DNA of 64,000 bases from contig CAWZYX010000002.1 in the NCBI GenBank assembly GCA_963966315.1, positions 37,914 through 101,913 on the forward strand. The letters are read 5' to 3'. Below the pieces are notes generated by a model. That model saw only the letters and a list, made by a program, of their open reading frames with translations, did not search any database and was not told the DNA's origin. Shown here in pieces: positions 62,792-64,000 of the stretch. Made by a program: the position numbers and the translations under genes. The stretch's first letter is position 1, and each line of letters opens with the position of its first letter. Source of the stretch: Winogradskyella_A sp963966315 (GTDB lineage: Bacteria; Bacteroidota; Bacteroidia; Flavobacteriales; Flavobacteriaceae).

Positions 62792-64000
62792 ATGACCACA
62801 CAATCATTCCTTCCAAACACTACTAAATCATTCATAGTCCTTTACTTCTCTCTTTTTATTTCCATCTGCTGCGCCCCTGTTCTTCTGGCGCAAGACAAAA
62901 TGGAAATTGTCGATGCCTTTGCAGATTACACGGCCTCGGCCAGAGAAGTTATTCACGTACACCTTAATAAATCGACCTTTATTAAAGGTGAGGCTGTTGG
63001 CTTTACGGCTTATGTGTTTGATAAGAAACAAAAGATGCCGGCGCTTTTAACCACCAACCTCTACCTGAGTCTGGAAGACGAACAGCAAAATCCTGTCAAA
63101 CAACAACTCCTTAAGGTAGAAAACGGTGTGGCTTCCAATGTCTTTATACTCGACGACGCCTTTAAAACAGGAACCTACACCCTGAAGGCCTATACCAACT
63201 GGTCACGTAATTTTAAAGAACACAATTACTTCTCAGCCAATATAGAGATCATCGATCCGCAGACCGATAAGAGCATTAGTTACGAGCGGGTTGAAAATGC
63301 GTTGGACGCTCAATTCCTCCCCGAAAGTGGGCATCTTCTCGCCGATGTGGTTAATAAAATTGGGGTGGTGGTCAAAGATCCTAAAGGTTATGGAGTCCCC
63401 AATGCCACAGGAGAAGTCTTTAACAGTAAAAACGAATCCATCACTACCTTTCAACTCAACCATTTGGGAATCGGTAACTTTGTAATGATCCCTTCCCTGG
63501 GAGACCGGTACCGCATCGTTTTAACACACCGCATGAAGGAATTTAGTTTTCTACTCGATCAGAAAACAGAACCGGTTGGCCTTACCCTGGCAACAGCCAC
63601 TCTGGGAAAACGTCTATTTATCAATGTGAAAACCAATAGCCGCTCATTTGACCAACTCAAGAATCGCAACTATAAGCTCAGTATGCACAACGGTGACTTT
63701 ATGCAGGCTTCCGATATTTGGTTTGATGAGTCACTGACCGTCACCAGGGTTATCGATTTAGATGAACTCTCACCAGGGGTAAACGTCTTTACCGTCTTCG
63801 ACCCTAACAACAGACCTGTAGCTGAGCGCCTGTTCTTCAACTACCAAGGACTCCCGCTGGCCTCAGCTGATGATCTGCATCAGAAAAAAGTAAGGGACTC
63901 CCTTAGACTGACTCTGAGCTATGATTCGATAGATCCTAATGCGTTTTCCAACCTCAGAGTCTCAGTGCTTCCTTCCAAGACAGAAGCCTACAGGCACAAC
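62792..64000 (+). CDS. MG2/plug-type exported protein, array copy D (cut by window end)
   Basis: A fourth array member with 403 codons visible and the frame still open at the right edge. The signal peptide ends near residue 32 (CCAPVLLAQ). The MG2-like domain follows (AREVIHVHLNKSTFIKGEAV, GFTAYVFDKKQKM), then LKAYTNWSRNFKEHNYFSA and FLPESGHLLADVVNKIGVVV. In the first 130 residues it is closer to copy A than copy B is (QQLLKVENGVASNVF is shared with A), which again points to mixing among copies. It has its own sigma-54-like promoter after the copy C terminator. The C-terminal plug-like part lies beyond the window. Confidence 0.85.
   Translation, partial: MTTQSFLPNTTKSFIVLYFSLFISICCAPVLLAQDKMEIVDAFADYTASAREVIHVHLNKSTFIKGEAVGFTAYVFDKKQKMPALLTTNLYLSLEDEQQNPVKQQLLKVENGVASNVFILDDAFKTGTYTLKAYTNWSRNFKEHNYFSANIEIIDPQTDKSISYERVENALDAQFLPESGHLLADVVNKIGVVVKDPKGYGVPNATGEVFNSKNESITTFQLNHLGIGNFVMIPSLGDRYRIVLTHRMKEFSFLLDQKTEPVGLTLATATLGKRLFINVKTNSRSFDQLKNRNYKLSMHNGDFMQASDIWFDESLTVTRVIDLDELSPGVNVFTVFDPNNRPVAERLFFNYQGLPLASADDLHQKKVRDSLRLTLSYDSIDPNAFSNLRVSVLPSKTEAYRHN

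Noticed and set aside
1..64000. CRISPR arrays, tRNA/rRNA genes, insertion sequences or prophage
   Set aside because: No regular spaced repeats, cloverleaf-like or rRNA-like stretches, transposase or phage structural genes were seen. All gaps are short and flanked by ordinary genes.

Overview
The window is about 64 kb of chromosome from a marine-type member of the Flavobacteriaceae (Bacteroidota). The supporting signs are the AT-leaning composition, promoter elements of the form TAnnTTTG (sometimes with TTTG 19 bases upstream), several TonB-dependent outer-membrane receptors, a type IX secretion (T9SS) cargo protein plus PorZ, DUF4270 and other lipoproteins, and a typical flavobacterial gene order (radA, alpha/beta hydrolase, LPG-synthase-like membrane protein, panD, panC / GT5-like, DUF4270, glmS). 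I see no rRNA, tRNA, CRISPR array, insertion sequence or prophage. No gene-free gap exceeds 300 bases.

Layout. 1-9.6 kb, minus strand: ileS (cut by the window edge), radA, a possible small basic protein, two tandem esterase-fold lipase-like proteins whose nucleophile serine is aspartate in both, an integral membrane protein, panD and panC. 9.7-18.6 kb, plus strand: a lone GT5 N-terminal domain, a DUF4270 lipoprotein and glmS, then a TonB receptor paired with an SGNH-fold lipoprotein. 18.8-20.6 kb: atpD-atpC, ending in a bidirectional terminator shared with a 55-residue membrane protein on the other strand. 21-26 kb: an inducible-mutagenesis cassette in which a self-cleaving-type XRE/S24 repressor is divergent from a dnaE-type polymerase and dinB, with a dyad operator between them. 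26-32.6 kb: an XRE/DUF2975 pair, a TonB receptor, an NfeD-flotillin pair, a JmjC-like cupin protein and recX. 32.6-43.7 kb: a 1314-residue T9SS cargo protein, then a minus-strand porZ-recO-TonB receptor run and gdhA. 43.9-53.3 kb: housekeeping genes (cystathionine gamma-synthase type enzyme, a CPA1 antiporter, a Spx/ArsC-like protein with a DMT transporter, a thioesterase, yicC-gmk-nadD, yraN, an exported LD-carboxypeptidase).

53.4-64 kb: metG is followed by a tandem array of four homologous exported proteins of about 800 residues. Each has a macroglobulin (MG2)-like N-terminal domain and, in the three complete copies, a C-terminal TonB-plug-like region with no beta-barrel. The first two copies share a tract of about 1.77 kb in which I see no nucleotide difference, while both flanks have diverged. 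That pattern points to recent gene conversion. The first and fourth copies are preceded by the same -24/-12 (sigma-54-like) promoter pattern. This array is the most unusual part of the window; the Asp-nucleophile esterase pair and the repressor/polymerase cassette come next.
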